From CBDCTM01 sp965222005 (GTDB lineage: Bacteria > Bacteroidota > Bacteroidia > Chitinophagales > Saprospiraceae): DNA of 64,000 nt. The position numbers and the translations under genes are program-made. Of this stretch, positions 47,768 to 56,662 are shown one piece after another. Each line of letters opens with the position of its first letter. Position 1 is the first letter of the stretch. The notes under the pieces were generated by a model, which was given only the letters and a program-made list of their open reading frames with translations, made no database searches and was not told the origin of the DNA. Where the stretch lies: contig OZ244935.1 of the NCBI GenBank assembly GCA_965222005.1, forward strand, positions 1,860,001 to 1,924,000, in the 5' to 3' direction.

Positions 47768-49536
47768 CTTCCAATTGTATTCCACCAAAAACTAGGATTG
47801 AAACATGCCGGCGTCCTCGCTGCTGACATCGTGGTCCCTGGCTTCCAATTGTATTCCACCAAAAACTAGGATTGAAACACCAACTTATAGCCATCCTTGC
47901 CAGCCGATAAAAAAACTTCCAATTGTATTCCACCAAAAACTAGGATTGAAACAACAGTGGGGTTTGCCTAGATAAAATCATTATCCCCGCTTCCAATTGT
48001 ATTCCACCAAAAACTAGGATTGAAACGAGCAATGGCAGCTACGATTGAGATAGTACAACAGCCTTCCAATTGTATTCCACCAAAAACTAGGATTGAAACA
48101 GTGGTAGCTGCAAGTAATCCTCTGCTTTCATCGACCTTCCAATTGTATTCCACCAAAAACTAGGATTGAAACAGGCACGGTGGCCATCAATCACCTTAAT
48201 CCCGATCCTCTTCCAATTGTATTCCACCAAAAACTAGGATTGAAACACAATGGCACCTTATATACTTGACATGCATTCTGCTCTTCCAATTGTATTCCAC
48301 CAAAAACTAGGATTGAAACTATGCAGCTCTCTCAGTCCACGCTCCTACGAGTCTACTTCCAATTGTATTCCACCAAAAACTAGGATTGAAACGGTACTGG
48401 GATATTGACATTTGCAAATGCTGGAACACTTCCAATTGTATTCCACCAAAAACTAGGATTGAAACGATATTGGTGGCAATCTTGTTCGAGCATCTCATTT
48501 CTCACTTCCAATTGTATTCCACCAAAAACTAGGATTGAAACGCCCCCAACTAAACTATTTGGCGGGCAATAATCAAAATCTTCCAATTGTATTCCACCAA
48601 AAACTAGGATTGAAACTCGGGACTGACAGGAGCCCCGCAATCGAAATCTTAAGCTTCCAATTGTATTCCACCAAAAACTAGGATTGAAACCCTGTAAGCG
48701 AAGGCCGCGCCGCCTATGAGCGCGTGCTTCCAATTGTATTCCACCAAAAACTAGGATTGAAACAGAGTTCATTGGCATCACTCAAGTTGGCATAACTCAA
48801 CTTCCAATTGTATTCCACCAAAAACTAGGATTGAAACCAAATAAGCTGCACCACATGGGTATGCAACTAAGTGACTTCCAATTGTATTCCACCAAAAACT
48901 AGGATTGAAACGCCTTGAAAAGGTGGCCCAAGACAGAGGAAAATTTGCTTCCAATTGTATTCCACCAAAAACTAGGATTGAAACTTTTGTGGAAATAAAG
49001 AAAACTATTTGCCGGTCTTTCCTTCCAATTGTATTCCACCAAAAACTAGGATTGAAACGCCTTGAAAAGGTGGCCCAAGACAGAGGAAAATTTGCTTCCA
49101 ATTGTATTCCACCAAAAACTAGGATTGAAACTCCTACAGAGCGTGGTGAAAACATGCAAACAGTACACTTCCAATTGTATTCCACCAAAAACTAGGATTG
49201 AAACCGCAAAAGCACTATAATAGCCTTTATTCTAGGTATAACTTCCAATTGTATTCCACCAAAAACTAGGATTGAAACTCTGACAGCCTGCCATGCGTGC
49301 CAGTTGCGATTTGAACTTCCAATTGTATTCCACCAAAAACTAGGATTGAAACGAATAAACCACCAAGCCCTAATGACAGGGTGCCAATTCTTCCAATTGT
49401 ATTCCACCAAAAACTAGGATTGAAACGACTAAATCTAAATAAGGACTTATGTTTGGGCTATGGCTTCCAATTGTATTCCACCAAAAACTAGGATTGAAAC
49501 CAAGGAATGCGCGGTAGTATGGGCGCAGTAACTGCT
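47768..49536 (+). repeat. Array block C: 24 repeats with T13/C19
   Basis: Trailer-proximal block. All repeats read TGTATTCCACCA at positions 9-20. One spacer (starting GCCTTGAAAAGG) occurs twice, at 48912-48947 and 49059-49094. Confidence 0.95.
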
Positions 49537-49573
49537 CTTCTAATTGTATTCCATCAAAAACCAGGATGGTATG
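49537..49573 (+). repeat. Degenerate terminal repeat
   Basis: The last copy starts CTTCTAATTGTATTCCATCA and has lost the ATTGAAAC end (reads GGATGGTATG). It keeps the T13 and C19 states of block C, so it is the decayed trailer repeat. Confidence 0.9.
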
Positions 49574-49586
49574 CACAGCCCTGTCC

Positions 49587-50597
49587 TTACCGTATCAACA
49601 TCCGCCGGATATCCTCCGTATCTGCCGGCCGTACGCTGGCACTTTTACGAACGTACACCCGGTGGTTGGTCATGCATGGCTTGTGAATACTTTCAAACAC
49701 CTCCACAATGATGATGATCTTGTCAGTGTCTTCGGGTAGCTCGAAGCGATGGATTCGAAACTCGGGGGCTGGCGAAATGGCCGAGCTGATAATGGCCGTG
49801 ATTTTTAGCTGAACATCGTCCCACAAGCTTTTGTCGAGGCCCTTGATTTGGCTGTCATCAGCGATACCTATGATGAGTAAGCCGCCCTGTTCCTGATTGG
49901 CGAAGCCGCAAATTTCCTGTGCAATCTTCTGATTCTCGGGCAGCATTTCCTTAAAGTCATACTCCTGGGCCTCTCCTTCGATAAGCAGCTCATTGAGCGA
50001 CCTGCCAAGCTTGCGGATCAGGAATACGTCGAGCTCGGAATTGAGCGACACCAGTTCACGTACTCCCGGTTGGTCGGAAATGCCGAGAATCACAAAAGGG
50101 TACTTCAGCGGAAGGGAGGTGAACTCCATCAACAGCTCCTGGAAGTATTCAAATTTGGAAATACCTTTTGGCAATTGTTGCTCCAGGTCGGTAGTTGGCA
50201 AAAGGAACAGGATGGTGTGAAACTTGCCCGCCCGGATGAAAAAAGGGACTTTGGCAAAAAGGTAGCTCTCCAGCTTTGCTTTGCGCCCCAAAAAGAGGTC
50301 GAGCCCGACTCCCTTTTTCTCAAAATCCACCTCTCCCAAAACCCGCGTCGCCGGATTACCGATCTTTAGCCGGATGCTGCGATTCCAGCCTCTGTCAGTG
50401 AGTTGCTGCGAGAAAAACTTGAAAATCGAAGGGATTGATAGCACTTCCTCCTGTCCGGGACGCGTTGCATCCACTTCATACTCCATCACTTCAGGCAGCC
50501 GGCGCAGACTCTCCTGAATGTCGCGGAGCAAGTCGGGGTACTCGGCTTCCAGTTTTTCCCAGGTATCGAGGTTGCTGATGACGGATCGGAGGTACAT
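49587..50597 (-). CDS. AlbA_2/Schlafen-domain protein with a possible nuclease-like N-terminal domain
   Basis: The 336-residue protein ends with an AlbA_2 (Schlafen AlbA_2, formerly divergent AAA-4) domain at about 205-330: EAQEYDFKEMLPENQKIAQEI, ICGFANQEQGGLLIIGIADD, then FELPEDTDKIIIIVEVFES and KPCMTNHRVYVRKSASVRPAD. The N-terminal 190 residues contain GEVDFEKKGVGLDLFLGR, then LFAKVPFFIRAGKFHTILFLLPTT. This order of strands, with acidic residues and a later lysine, is reminiscent of BglII-type restriction-nuclease folds, but that is an inference and the catalytic pattern is not exact. The gene reads toward the array and stops 13 bases from the degenerate repeat. A defence role is possible from location and domains. 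Confidence 0.72.
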   Translation of the reverse strand: MYLRSVISNLDTWEKLEAEYPDLLRDIQESLRRLPEVMEYEVDATRPGQEEVLSIPSIFKFFSQQLTDRGWNRSIRLKIGNPATRVLGEVDFEKKGVGLDLFLGRKAKLESYLFAKVPFFIRAGKFHTILFLLPTTDLEQQLPKGISKFEYFQELLMEFTSLPLKYPFVILGISDQPGVRELVSLNSELDVFLIRKLGRSLNELLIEGEAQEYDFKEMLPENQKIAQEICGFANQEQGGLLIIGIADDSQIKGLDKSLWDDVQLKITAIISSAISPAPEFRIHRFELPEDTDKIIIIVEVFESIHKPCMTNHRVYVRKSASVRPADTEDIRRMLIR

Positions 50598-50768
50598 GTT
50601 TTGTATAACGAGTTGTATAACGAGGGCTATGGATGATATGATTCATGCCCGAAACAGGGCAAAGACCACCACACTAAATTCTATTGAAAGACACTACAAA
50701 ATGGATAATTTTCCTTAACTTTTGTGAAAATTTTGAACAAATTCAACTCGAACCTTGAAAATTGCCAA

Positions 50769-53700
50769 ATGTTGCTTCGCTCTTTTGTACTGACCTGCTC
50801 GCTTCTTTTTTTGTTGGCCGGCCAACTATCCGGCCAAACGGATGAGCTGCAATTCAAAATATATGGCTTTGAAGAAGGGCTTTCGCACCGCAATGTATTT
50901 AAAATTCAGCAGGATTCTTTTGGCTTTATCTGGATCGCTACTTACAAGGGGCTCAACCGCTTCGACGGCAAGCAATTTGTCCATTATTTGTCCACCAACC
51001 GGGAGCATTCCATCGCTGCTGAATTTATCGCCGACATGGCCGTCACGAAAGACAGCTTGTTGCTGCTATCCAATCAAAATTTTCTGACCGTCCTGGACCC
51101 ACAAACCGATTATGTGCGTATCATAGAGGCTGCCAAATCCAGCGAATTGCATGAAAAAGGCTTCCTGCCTACCAGTTTGTATGTGGATGATAAAAACAAT
51201 ATCTGGACGGCCAGTTATATCAATCAAAATGGCAGGTCCATCATCCAGCGGGTAGATAGCAGTGAAGCCTTACAGGATGTGATCGAATGCCGTGGCACAT
51301 TTGCCAGCCGGGCCATTGTACACAGAGGCGATGAGCTGTATGTAAGCCGCTTTGAAAATAGCATATTGCAACTCGATAGTACCGGCCAGCCGGTCAAAAC
51401 CTTTACACTCGACAATACTTTTTCGGAAGACAAATCGGCCTGGGTCACACAAATGCAGTGTACGGCGGATGGCAGGATTTGGGCATTGCTCAACAATGGC
51501 CTGGTGTATTTTATGGATGCCGGGGATGAAACTTTTGAGATTCACCCGCTTACAAATTACGTGTACAATGCCAGCAATTTTTCTTCAATCCTCGTTGAGG
51601 AAGACGGCAACATCTGGCTGGGCGGGATAGGTGCATTGTGGCGCTACGATGCCGCTTCGGGCCGGGCTATCAATCTTGATTCAAGAATCAAAGACCTTGC
51701 GGAAAACAACTGTACCTATCGCCAGATCATGAAGGATGCCTCCGGAGTGATTTGGATCGCTTCTGACTTTGGGGCTATTAAAATTGTAAAATCTGACAAG
51801 CTGTTTGATACCTATCTGAGCGAAGGGAATGAGAACTGCAGCAACGGCTTTTGCAGCATGCGGGGCATTGCCGAAGATGAGCAGGGCAACATATATTTTA
51901 GTTATTACAATTCCATCCATCTTCTTGATCCCCAAACGAACACGCTTCGCCCCTTGTTTCCGCAAAACGATTTTTTCAACTATCCATACGGCTTGCTGTA
52001 CTACAAAGAATGGCTGTGGACCGGGAATGGCAAGAGAATCCACCTGCCCAGCCTTCGGATAGATACCTTTTCCAGGCAAAAAGGAGCTGATAAAGGCCAT
52101 CTCGCCATCGGAGCGGAAGCTTATATATGGGGCGGCTACGAAAAATGGCTGTATTCCTATGATGTCGATAACGGAAAGCTCACTATTTTCCATGATCCCA
52201 CCAAAGTGCTGCAAAGCATAGAGGATATCAGTTACGTACATCAGGGCCGTTCTGATGCTACGCTTTGGGTAGGCACTACGGCCAACGGCCTGCTCGAAAT
52301 CCATAAGGAGCGCGGCACACAGGCCCGCTACTCCACAGCAGAGGATGCCAGCGTAGTGCTCAGTAGCAACCGTATAATAGCCATTTATGAAGCAGCCAAT
52401 GCTACGGTTTGGTTGGCTACGGCCAATGGATTGAATAAGCTCGAACCGGATGCGGGGCGCAACAGAATCTATACCACAGAAGACGGTTTGGCCAACAATT
52501 TTATCAACGGCTTGCTGTCGGAAGGAGACTCTGTACTGTGGATTAGCACGGATAATGGCTTATCGCGCTTCAGCATTGCCACTGAATCTTTTTGCAATTA
52601 TTACAACAAGGACGGCCTGTCGAAAAATGAATTCAATCGCGTTGCCTTTCATCAGGCCAGAGACGGCCGCATTTATTTTGGAGGGCTCAATGGCATCAAT
52701 GCTTTTTATCCGGGGGAGCAAATGCTGAAGCAGCGCAAAGCGCCGGAGCACAATATGTTGTTTACAGCCTTTTCCAAATACGACGGCTTCAGTGATAGTA
52801 TTATCCACCAAAGCATCGGGTTGATGAATGGCCAGCCAATCGAGTTGGGCTTCCGCGATCGGTTTTTTACGTTCGAATATGCCCTGGCCAATTATAGAAA
52901 CCCGGCTGAAAATCTGTATCGCTACCAGCTCGAGGGCTATGAGACGGAATGGTCAAGCCCGTCCACATTGAATATTGCCCGCTTCAATAGCATACCGCCT
53001 GGCAAGTATATGTTCAGAGCGCAAGCTTCTGACGGACAGGGCGGGTGGAATGCCCGGGAGCTAAGTATTCCCGTGCATATACAAGAACCTTTTTACAATA
53101 CCTGGTGGTTTTTGAGCCTTTGCGCACTGGGTTTGCTGGGCCTTATTTACGGGATTTCCCAATATCGGGTTTATCGGATGCGCAAAAATCAGATAGAGCT
53201 GGAAACCCTCGTTCGGGCCCGCACCCGTGAGCTGGAGTTGGAGAAGAAGAAATCGGACGATTTGTTGCTCAATATTTTACCGGAAGAAGCTGCTATCGAA
53301 CTGAAAAAATTTGGCAAAGCGAAAGCCCGCCGTTTTGATGATGTAACCGTGCTATTTGCCGATTTTGTCAACTTCTCACAAATTGCCGAAAAGCTGGACC
53401 CGGAGTTGCTGGTAGCAGAGATCGATCAGTGCTTCCGGGCCTATGATGAGATCATCGGTTTGTATGACCTGGAAAAGATCAAAACGATCGGCGATGCCTA
53501 CATGTGTGTGGGCGGCATGCGGGTGCAGGGTGGCGGGAAAGCAGTGGATGTGGTGAAGGCTGCCCTGGAAATACAGTCATTCATGCACGCACTGGCTTTT
53601 GAAAAACGGGACAAAGGAAAGCCCTATTTTCAGGCTCGGGTAGGGATACATACCGGGCCGGTAGTGGGTGGCATAGTGGGCATCAAAAAATTTGCCTACG

Positions 53701-53909
53701 ACATTTGGGGCGATACGGTCAATATTGCCTCACGCATGGAAACACATGGCGAAGCGCAAAAAATCAATCTCTCTCAAACTACTTACGAATTGGTGAAGGA
53801 ACATTTTGAATGCGCCTATCGGGGCAAGGTAACGGTAAAAAATAAAGGGGAAATAGATATGTATTTTGTGGAAAGGTTGGTACCTCATGAAGCTTTGGCA
53901 GAGGTTTAG
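50769..53909 (+). CDS. Reg_prop beta-propeller sensor with C-terminal adenylate cyclase
   Basis: A 1046-residue membrane protein. The signal peptide (LVLTCSLLFLLAGQLSG region) is followed by two-component-regulator propeller repeats across residues 20-700 (SFGFIWIATYKGLNRFDGKQF, GNIWLGGIGALWRYDAASG, LWISTDNGLSRFSIATESF). A Y_Y_Y domain (YRYQLEGYETEWSSPS) and one membrane helix (FLSLCALGLLGLIYGISQY, near 775) come next, then a short coiled coil and a class III cyclase. The cyclase has both metal aspartates (VLFADFVNFSQIAE, KIKTIGDAYMCVGGM) and Lys/Asp purine-selection residues (KIKTIGD, YDIWGDTVNIASRM), which favour ATP. Ligand unknown; carbohydrate sensing is common for such propellers. ATG at 50769 is used; GTG at 50724 is in frame. 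Confidence 0.88.
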   Translation: MLLRSFVLTCSLLFLLAGQLSGQTDELQFKIYGFEEGLSHRNVFKIQQDSFGFIWIATYKGLNRFDGKQFVHYLSTNREHSIAAEFIADMAVTKDSLLLLSNQNFLTVLDPQTDYVRIIEAAKSSELHEKGFLPTSLYVDDKNNIWTASYINQNGRSIIQRVDSSEALQDVIECRGTFASRAIVHRGDELYVSRFENSILQLDSTGQPVKTFTLDNTFSEDKSAWVTQMQCTADGRIWALLNNGLVYFMDAGDETFEIHPLTNYVYNASNFSSILVEEDGNIWLGGIGALWRYDAASGRAINLDSRIKDLAENNCTYRQIMKDASGVIWIASDFGAIKIVKSDKLFDTYLSEGNENCSNGFCSMRGIAEDEQGNIYFSYYNSIHLLDPQTNTLRPLFPQNDFFNYPYGLLYYKEWLWTGNGKRIHLPSLRIDTFSRQKGADKGHLAIGAEAYIWGGYEKWLYSYDVDNGKLTIFHDPTKVLQSIEDISYVHQGRSDATLWVGTTANGLLEIHKERGTQARYSTAEDASVVLSSNRIIAIYEAANATVWLATANGLNKLEPDAGRNRIYTTEDGLANNFINGLLSEGDSVLWISTDNGLSRFSIATESFCNYYNKDGLSKNEFNRVAFHQARDGRIYFGGLNGINAFYPGEQMLKQRKAPEHNMLFTAFSKYDGFSDSIIHQSIGLMNGQPIELGFRDRFFTFEYALANYRNPAENLYRYQLEGYETEWSSPSTLNIARFNSIPPGKYMFRAQASDGQGGWNARELSIPVHIQEPFYNTWWFLSLCALGLLGLIYGISQYRVYRMRKNQIELETLVRARTRELELEKKKSDDLLLNILPEEAAIELKKFGKAKARRFDDVTVLFADFVNFSQIAEKLDPELLVAEIDQCFRAYDEIIGLYDLEKIKTIGDAYMCVGGMRVQGGGKAVDVVKAALEIQSFMHALAFEKRDKGKPYFQARVGIHTGPVVGGIVGIKKFAYDIWGDTVNIASRMETHGEAQKINLSQTTYELVKEHFECAYRGKVTVKNKGEIDMYFVERLVPHEALAEV

Positions 53910-54000
53910 GGAAGTTCATGCAGCAAGTCTGCCAGGCTTTCTTATTTTTGCAAACGTTCCTTCAAGCCCAAATCCGTTTTAAAACCTTACAAACAAACTT

Positions 54001-54501
54001 ATGGCTAAAGCTAATCCCCCACAAGAAGAATTCGTCATTCATATCCAGCAATCGGTAGCCATTCTGATCGATGGCAACAATATTGAGAAGAGCCTGCACA
54101 GCATGGTACGTACCAAAAATGCCATGCTCAATTTCGATACGCTCATCCCCAAGCTGCTGGAAGAGCGGGGCCTCAATCGCCTGTGGTATTTCCGCGAAGG
54201 GCGTAATATCTCCTCCAAATTAGCCGAACGCCTCCACAATCATTACTACGGTACCGTTGTGCCCTGCCACAAATCAGCAGACATTCCGCTCACCATCTAC
54301 GCCACCCAGGTAGCTACCAAAGTAGATACAGTAGTCATACTCTCCGGCGACTCCGACTATGTCGAACTGGTACGCCACCTCCGCTCAAGAGGGGTACGGG
54401 TGGAAATAGCGGCTGTAAAAGCCACCACCGCCAAAATACTGATTGAAGAAGCTGACTTCTTTCACGAGATCACTAAAGAGGATTGCTTTATTTTGAAGTG
54501 A
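54001..54501 (+). CDS. NYN-domain (LabA/DUF88-like) putative nuclease
   Basis: The 166-residue protein is a single NYN/PIN-like domain. The start of the fold is VAILIDGNNIEKSL, the second acidic cluster is in TVVILSGDSDYVELVRHLRSRGV, and VEIAAVKATTAKILIEEADFF follows. Conserved aspartates in IDGNN and SGDSD would bind Mg. Family members cut RNA in some cases. The gene overlaps the convergent esterase by 14 bases at their 3' ends. Confidence 0.87.
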   Translation: MAKANPPQEEFVIHIQQSVAILIDGNNIEKSLHSMVRTKNAMLNFDTLIPKLLEERGLNRLWYFREGRNISSKLAERLHNHYYGTVVPCHKSADIPLTIYATQVATKVDTVVILSGDSDYVELVRHLRSRGVRVEIAAVKATTAKILIEEADFFHEITKEDCFILK

Positions 54502-55384
54502 GGGCCGTTGCCCGCTTTTTGTCTTTTTGACCAAAAGCAAAGCACAAAAAATCGGGCAAGGCTTCCGCCCAGGTATCGGGATGATGCCTGCCGCCTTGTA
54601 TTTCCACGTATCGAATGTCCTTTCCTGGTCGATAGCCCAGCTCCTGCAAAATATCAATTAAATCGAGCGTATCGTCAATCGAGTCGATCACCCCATTATT
54701 ATTCCGATCATTGGTTTCATCTTCTGTACCGGTTTGGAACCAAAAGCGAAGTGCCGGCAGCGGCTGTTCCGCCTTCTCTATGGTGTGGTGCACGATCCGG
54801 TTGGCATCCGGCGCATCGGAGCGATATGCCTGATTGCGCCACCAAAAAGATCCGGAAAACACACCCACTGTACCGAAGAGCTTTGGATAGTGCCAGGCAA
54901 TATCGAATGCAGAAAGCCCTCCAAGCGAACAGCCGGCAAAGGCCGTATGCACTGCTTGTTGTGTGCAAGGATAGTGGGAGCGGAGATGGGGCAGCAGTTC
55001 TTCAACCACAAAGCGGGCGTAGGCATCGGCCTTAGCCCCTCGCTGTAGGTAATCGGGAGAGGAGGTGGTGCCGTACTCCTGCATTCGGTCGCCGGCAGGG
55101 ATGGCCGCTACTATTAGCGGCGGGATTTGCCGGCTGCCAATGAGCTGCTCCAGGGTAGAGGCGAGCCGCAGGGCAGGCATGTCCTGGCCGTCGTTGAACA
55201 GCAGCAGGGGCAAAGCACGTCCTTTGCAGGAAGCAGGGCGATACACATAGATAATGAGGTCTCGCCTCAAATGACGAGATAAAATATGGATTTCTTCTTT
55301 TGTTACGGCATAATGTTTTGAAAAAGAAAAATCAATCAGCTTTTTGCCAAATATGATTTTGAGTAGCCGGTTTAAGCTTTCCAT
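54488..55384 (-). CDS. Esterase-D-like alpha/beta hydrolase
   Basis: The 298-residue protein belongs to the putative esterase (PF00756) group. Motifs: RRDLIIYVYRPASCKGRALP, LLLFNDGQDMPALRL, IVAAIPAGDRMQEYG, the nucleophile elbow AFAGCSLGGLSAFDIAWHYP with the active Ser in CSLGG, and GVFSGSFWW. The Asp-His part is likely in the region IRYVEIQGGRHHPDTWAEAL. No signal peptide is visible, so it is probably cytoplasmic. Similar proteins include enterochelin and S-formylglutathione-type esterases. Substrate unknown. Confidence 0.85.
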   Translation of the reverse strand: MESLNRLLKIIFGKKLIDFSFSKHYAVTKEEIHILSRHLRRDLIIYVYRPASCKGRALPLLLFNDGQDMPALRLASTLEQLIGSRQIPPLIVAAIPAGDRMQEYGTTSSPDYLQRGAKADAYARFVVEELLPHLRSHYPCTQQAVHTAFAGCSLGGLSAFDIAWHYPKLFGTVGVFSGSFWWRNQAYRSDAPDANRIVHHTIEKAEQPLPALRFWFQTGTEDETNDRNNNGVIDSIDDTLDLIDILQELGYRPGKDIRYVEIQGGRHHPDTWAEALPDFLCFAFGQKDKKRATALTSK

Positions 55385-55436
55385 CTAAAAAGAGATATTA
55401 GCATTTCCAAACGACTGTATTTAGGGAATTATGCGC

Positions 55437-55444
55437 TATCTTTG
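55437..55444 (+). promoter_or_regulatory. TAnnTTTG box upstream of the ATP-grasp cluster
   Basis: TATCTTTG matches the Bacteroidota -7 element and lies 83 bases before the first ATP-grasp gene. The -33 position reads TATTTAG, a weak match. Confidence 0.45.
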
Positions 55445-55527
55445 TGGCAATCAAGTAGTTTTTAAACAACTTCACTACTAAAACTACATTCCTGTTGATA
55501 CACAGGCACAAAAATCTGCACAATTCT

Positions 55528-56532
55528 ATGAAAAAGATTGGAATTTTATTCGGTCAGGAAAATACCTTCCCACAGGCTTTTGTTGATCGGGTTAACGAAA
55601 AAAAAGTAAAAGGTATTCAAGCCGAAGCCGTTTTGGTAGAGGAAGTTATCCAGGGTAAAGCCATTGACTATGCCGTCATTATCGATCGCATCTCACAGGA
55701 TGTGCCCTTCTACCGGGCATACCTGAAAAATGCAGCCCTCAATGGCACCGCTGTTCTCAACAATCCCTTTTGGTGGAGTGCCGACGAGAAATTCTTCAAC
55801 AACTGCCTGGCTACCAAAGTAGGAGTGCCGGTGCCTAAAACAGTGCTGCTACCTTCCAAAGAGCGGCCCGATGATACTTCCGACCGCTCCTTTCGAAACA
55901 TGAAATTTCCGATGGATTGGGAGATGATCTTCGAGTATATCGGCGGGTTCCCGGCCTACATGAAACCCTTCTCCGGCGGAGGCTGGAAAAGCGTGTACAA
56001 ACTCCATAGTGCCGATGAACTTTGGGCCGCACATGCCGAAACGGGGCAGTTGGTGATGATGTTGCAGGAAAATATTGACTTTACCGAATACTTCCGTTGC
56101 TATTGCCTGGGGGGCAAGGATGTGCGCATCATGCAATACGAGCCGCGCAATCCGCATCACCTGCGCTATGTACAGAATGCACCGCCGGTAGCTAAAAAAA
56201 TGCTCAATACCATCCACGATTATGTGCTCAAATTGAATCATGCACTTGGTTACGACTTCAATACGGTTGAGTTTGCTGTGCGGGAGGGTATCCCTTACGC
56301 CATCGATTTTTGCAATCCCGCTCCCGATGCGGAATTGACTTCGGTGGGGCAGGAAAATTTCGACTGGGTGGTGGAGGCGGCTGCTAATATGGCCATCGGG
56401 AAAGCTAAAAATCACAAGGAAGGCAAGGACAATCTGACCTGGGGTACTTACATCAGAGGTGCCGCCGAAGGTAAATTGCCGAAATCTACTGCCAGCCGCC
56501 GAAGGCAGGCCAAGAAAACCGTAGCAGGATAA
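55528..56532 (+). CDS. ATP-grasp fold ligase, gene 1 of an amidotransferase cluster
   Basis: The 334-residue protein reads KKIGILFGQENTFPQAFVDRV at the N-terminus, then an ATP-grasp core: NNPFWWSADEKFFNNCLATKVG with VPVPKTVLLP, FPAYMKPFSGGGWKSVYKLHS (the nucleotide-binding lysine and glycine loop), and YDFNTVEFAVREGIPYAIDFCNPAP with the metal-binding acidic and Asn residues. This is the order of a glutathione-synthetase/RimK-like ligase. Expected chemistry is activation of a carboxylate by ATP and joining to an amine or thiol. Neighbouring genes encode a glutamine amidotransferase and a second ATP-grasp-like protein. An in-frame start 33 bases upstream is less likely. The substrate is not predictable. 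Confidence 0.8.
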   Translation: MKKIGILFGQENTFPQAFVDRVNEKKVKGIQAEAVLVEEVIQGKAIDYAVIIDRISQDVPFYRAYLKNAALNGTAVLNNPFWWSADEKFFNNCLATKVGVPVPKTVLLPSKERPDDTSDRSFRNMKFPMDWEMIFEYIGGFPAYMKPFSGGGWKSVYKLHSADELWAAHAETGQLVMMLQENIDFTEYFRCYCLGGKDVRIMQYEPRNPHHLRYVQNAPPVAKKMLNTIHDYVLKLNHALGYDFNTVEFAVREGIPYAIDFCNPAPDAELTSVGQENFDWVVEAAANMAIGKAKNHKEGKDNLTWGTYIRGAAEGKLPKSTASRRRQAKKTVAG

Positions 56533-56662
56533 ATGCGGCATAACTTGTTGATAATCAATGAGTTGCGTTTGGAACTATTTTGGTTGTCAAGCTAACAACA
56601 AATAATACAAATCAGGTGTTAATTTGACAACTTGAATCACACTGAATAAAACGGAGGGAAAG

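Larger units (their letters stand above)
37607..49573 (+). CRISPR. Type I-B CRISPR array, 162 intact repeats plus one degenerate terminal repeat, 162 spacers
   Basis: Repeats are 37 bases, starting CTTCCAATTGTA and ending AACTAGGATTGAAAC. Spacers are 35-39 bases, mostly 36-37, giving a period of 73-75. The array is continuous over 11.97 kb. Start positions counted by hand: 82 repeats of variant A, 56 of variant B, 24 of variant C and a final damaged one. The GAAAC end, the location of cas4 and the leader, and the damaged trailer repeat all place the leader on the left, with transcription on the + strand. Variants differ only at position 13 (T or C) and 19 (G or C). Several spacers in block B are duplicated or near-duplicates. 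The Met-rich open frames here are artefacts of repeats. Confidence 0.99.

Noticed and set aside
37607..49573. Dozens of open reading frames of 60-136 codons on both strands of the array
   Set aside because: They repeat the same peptide words translated from the CRISPR repeat and are a by-product of repeats lacking stops.
49537..49573. Last repeat as evidence for a second array
   Set aside because: It keeps the block C states and lies at the expected spacing, so it is only a decayed trailer repeat.
37607..49573. Self-targeting spacers
   Set aside because: No spacer was seen to match other sequence in this window, but matching against the full genome was not possible, so nothing is claimed.
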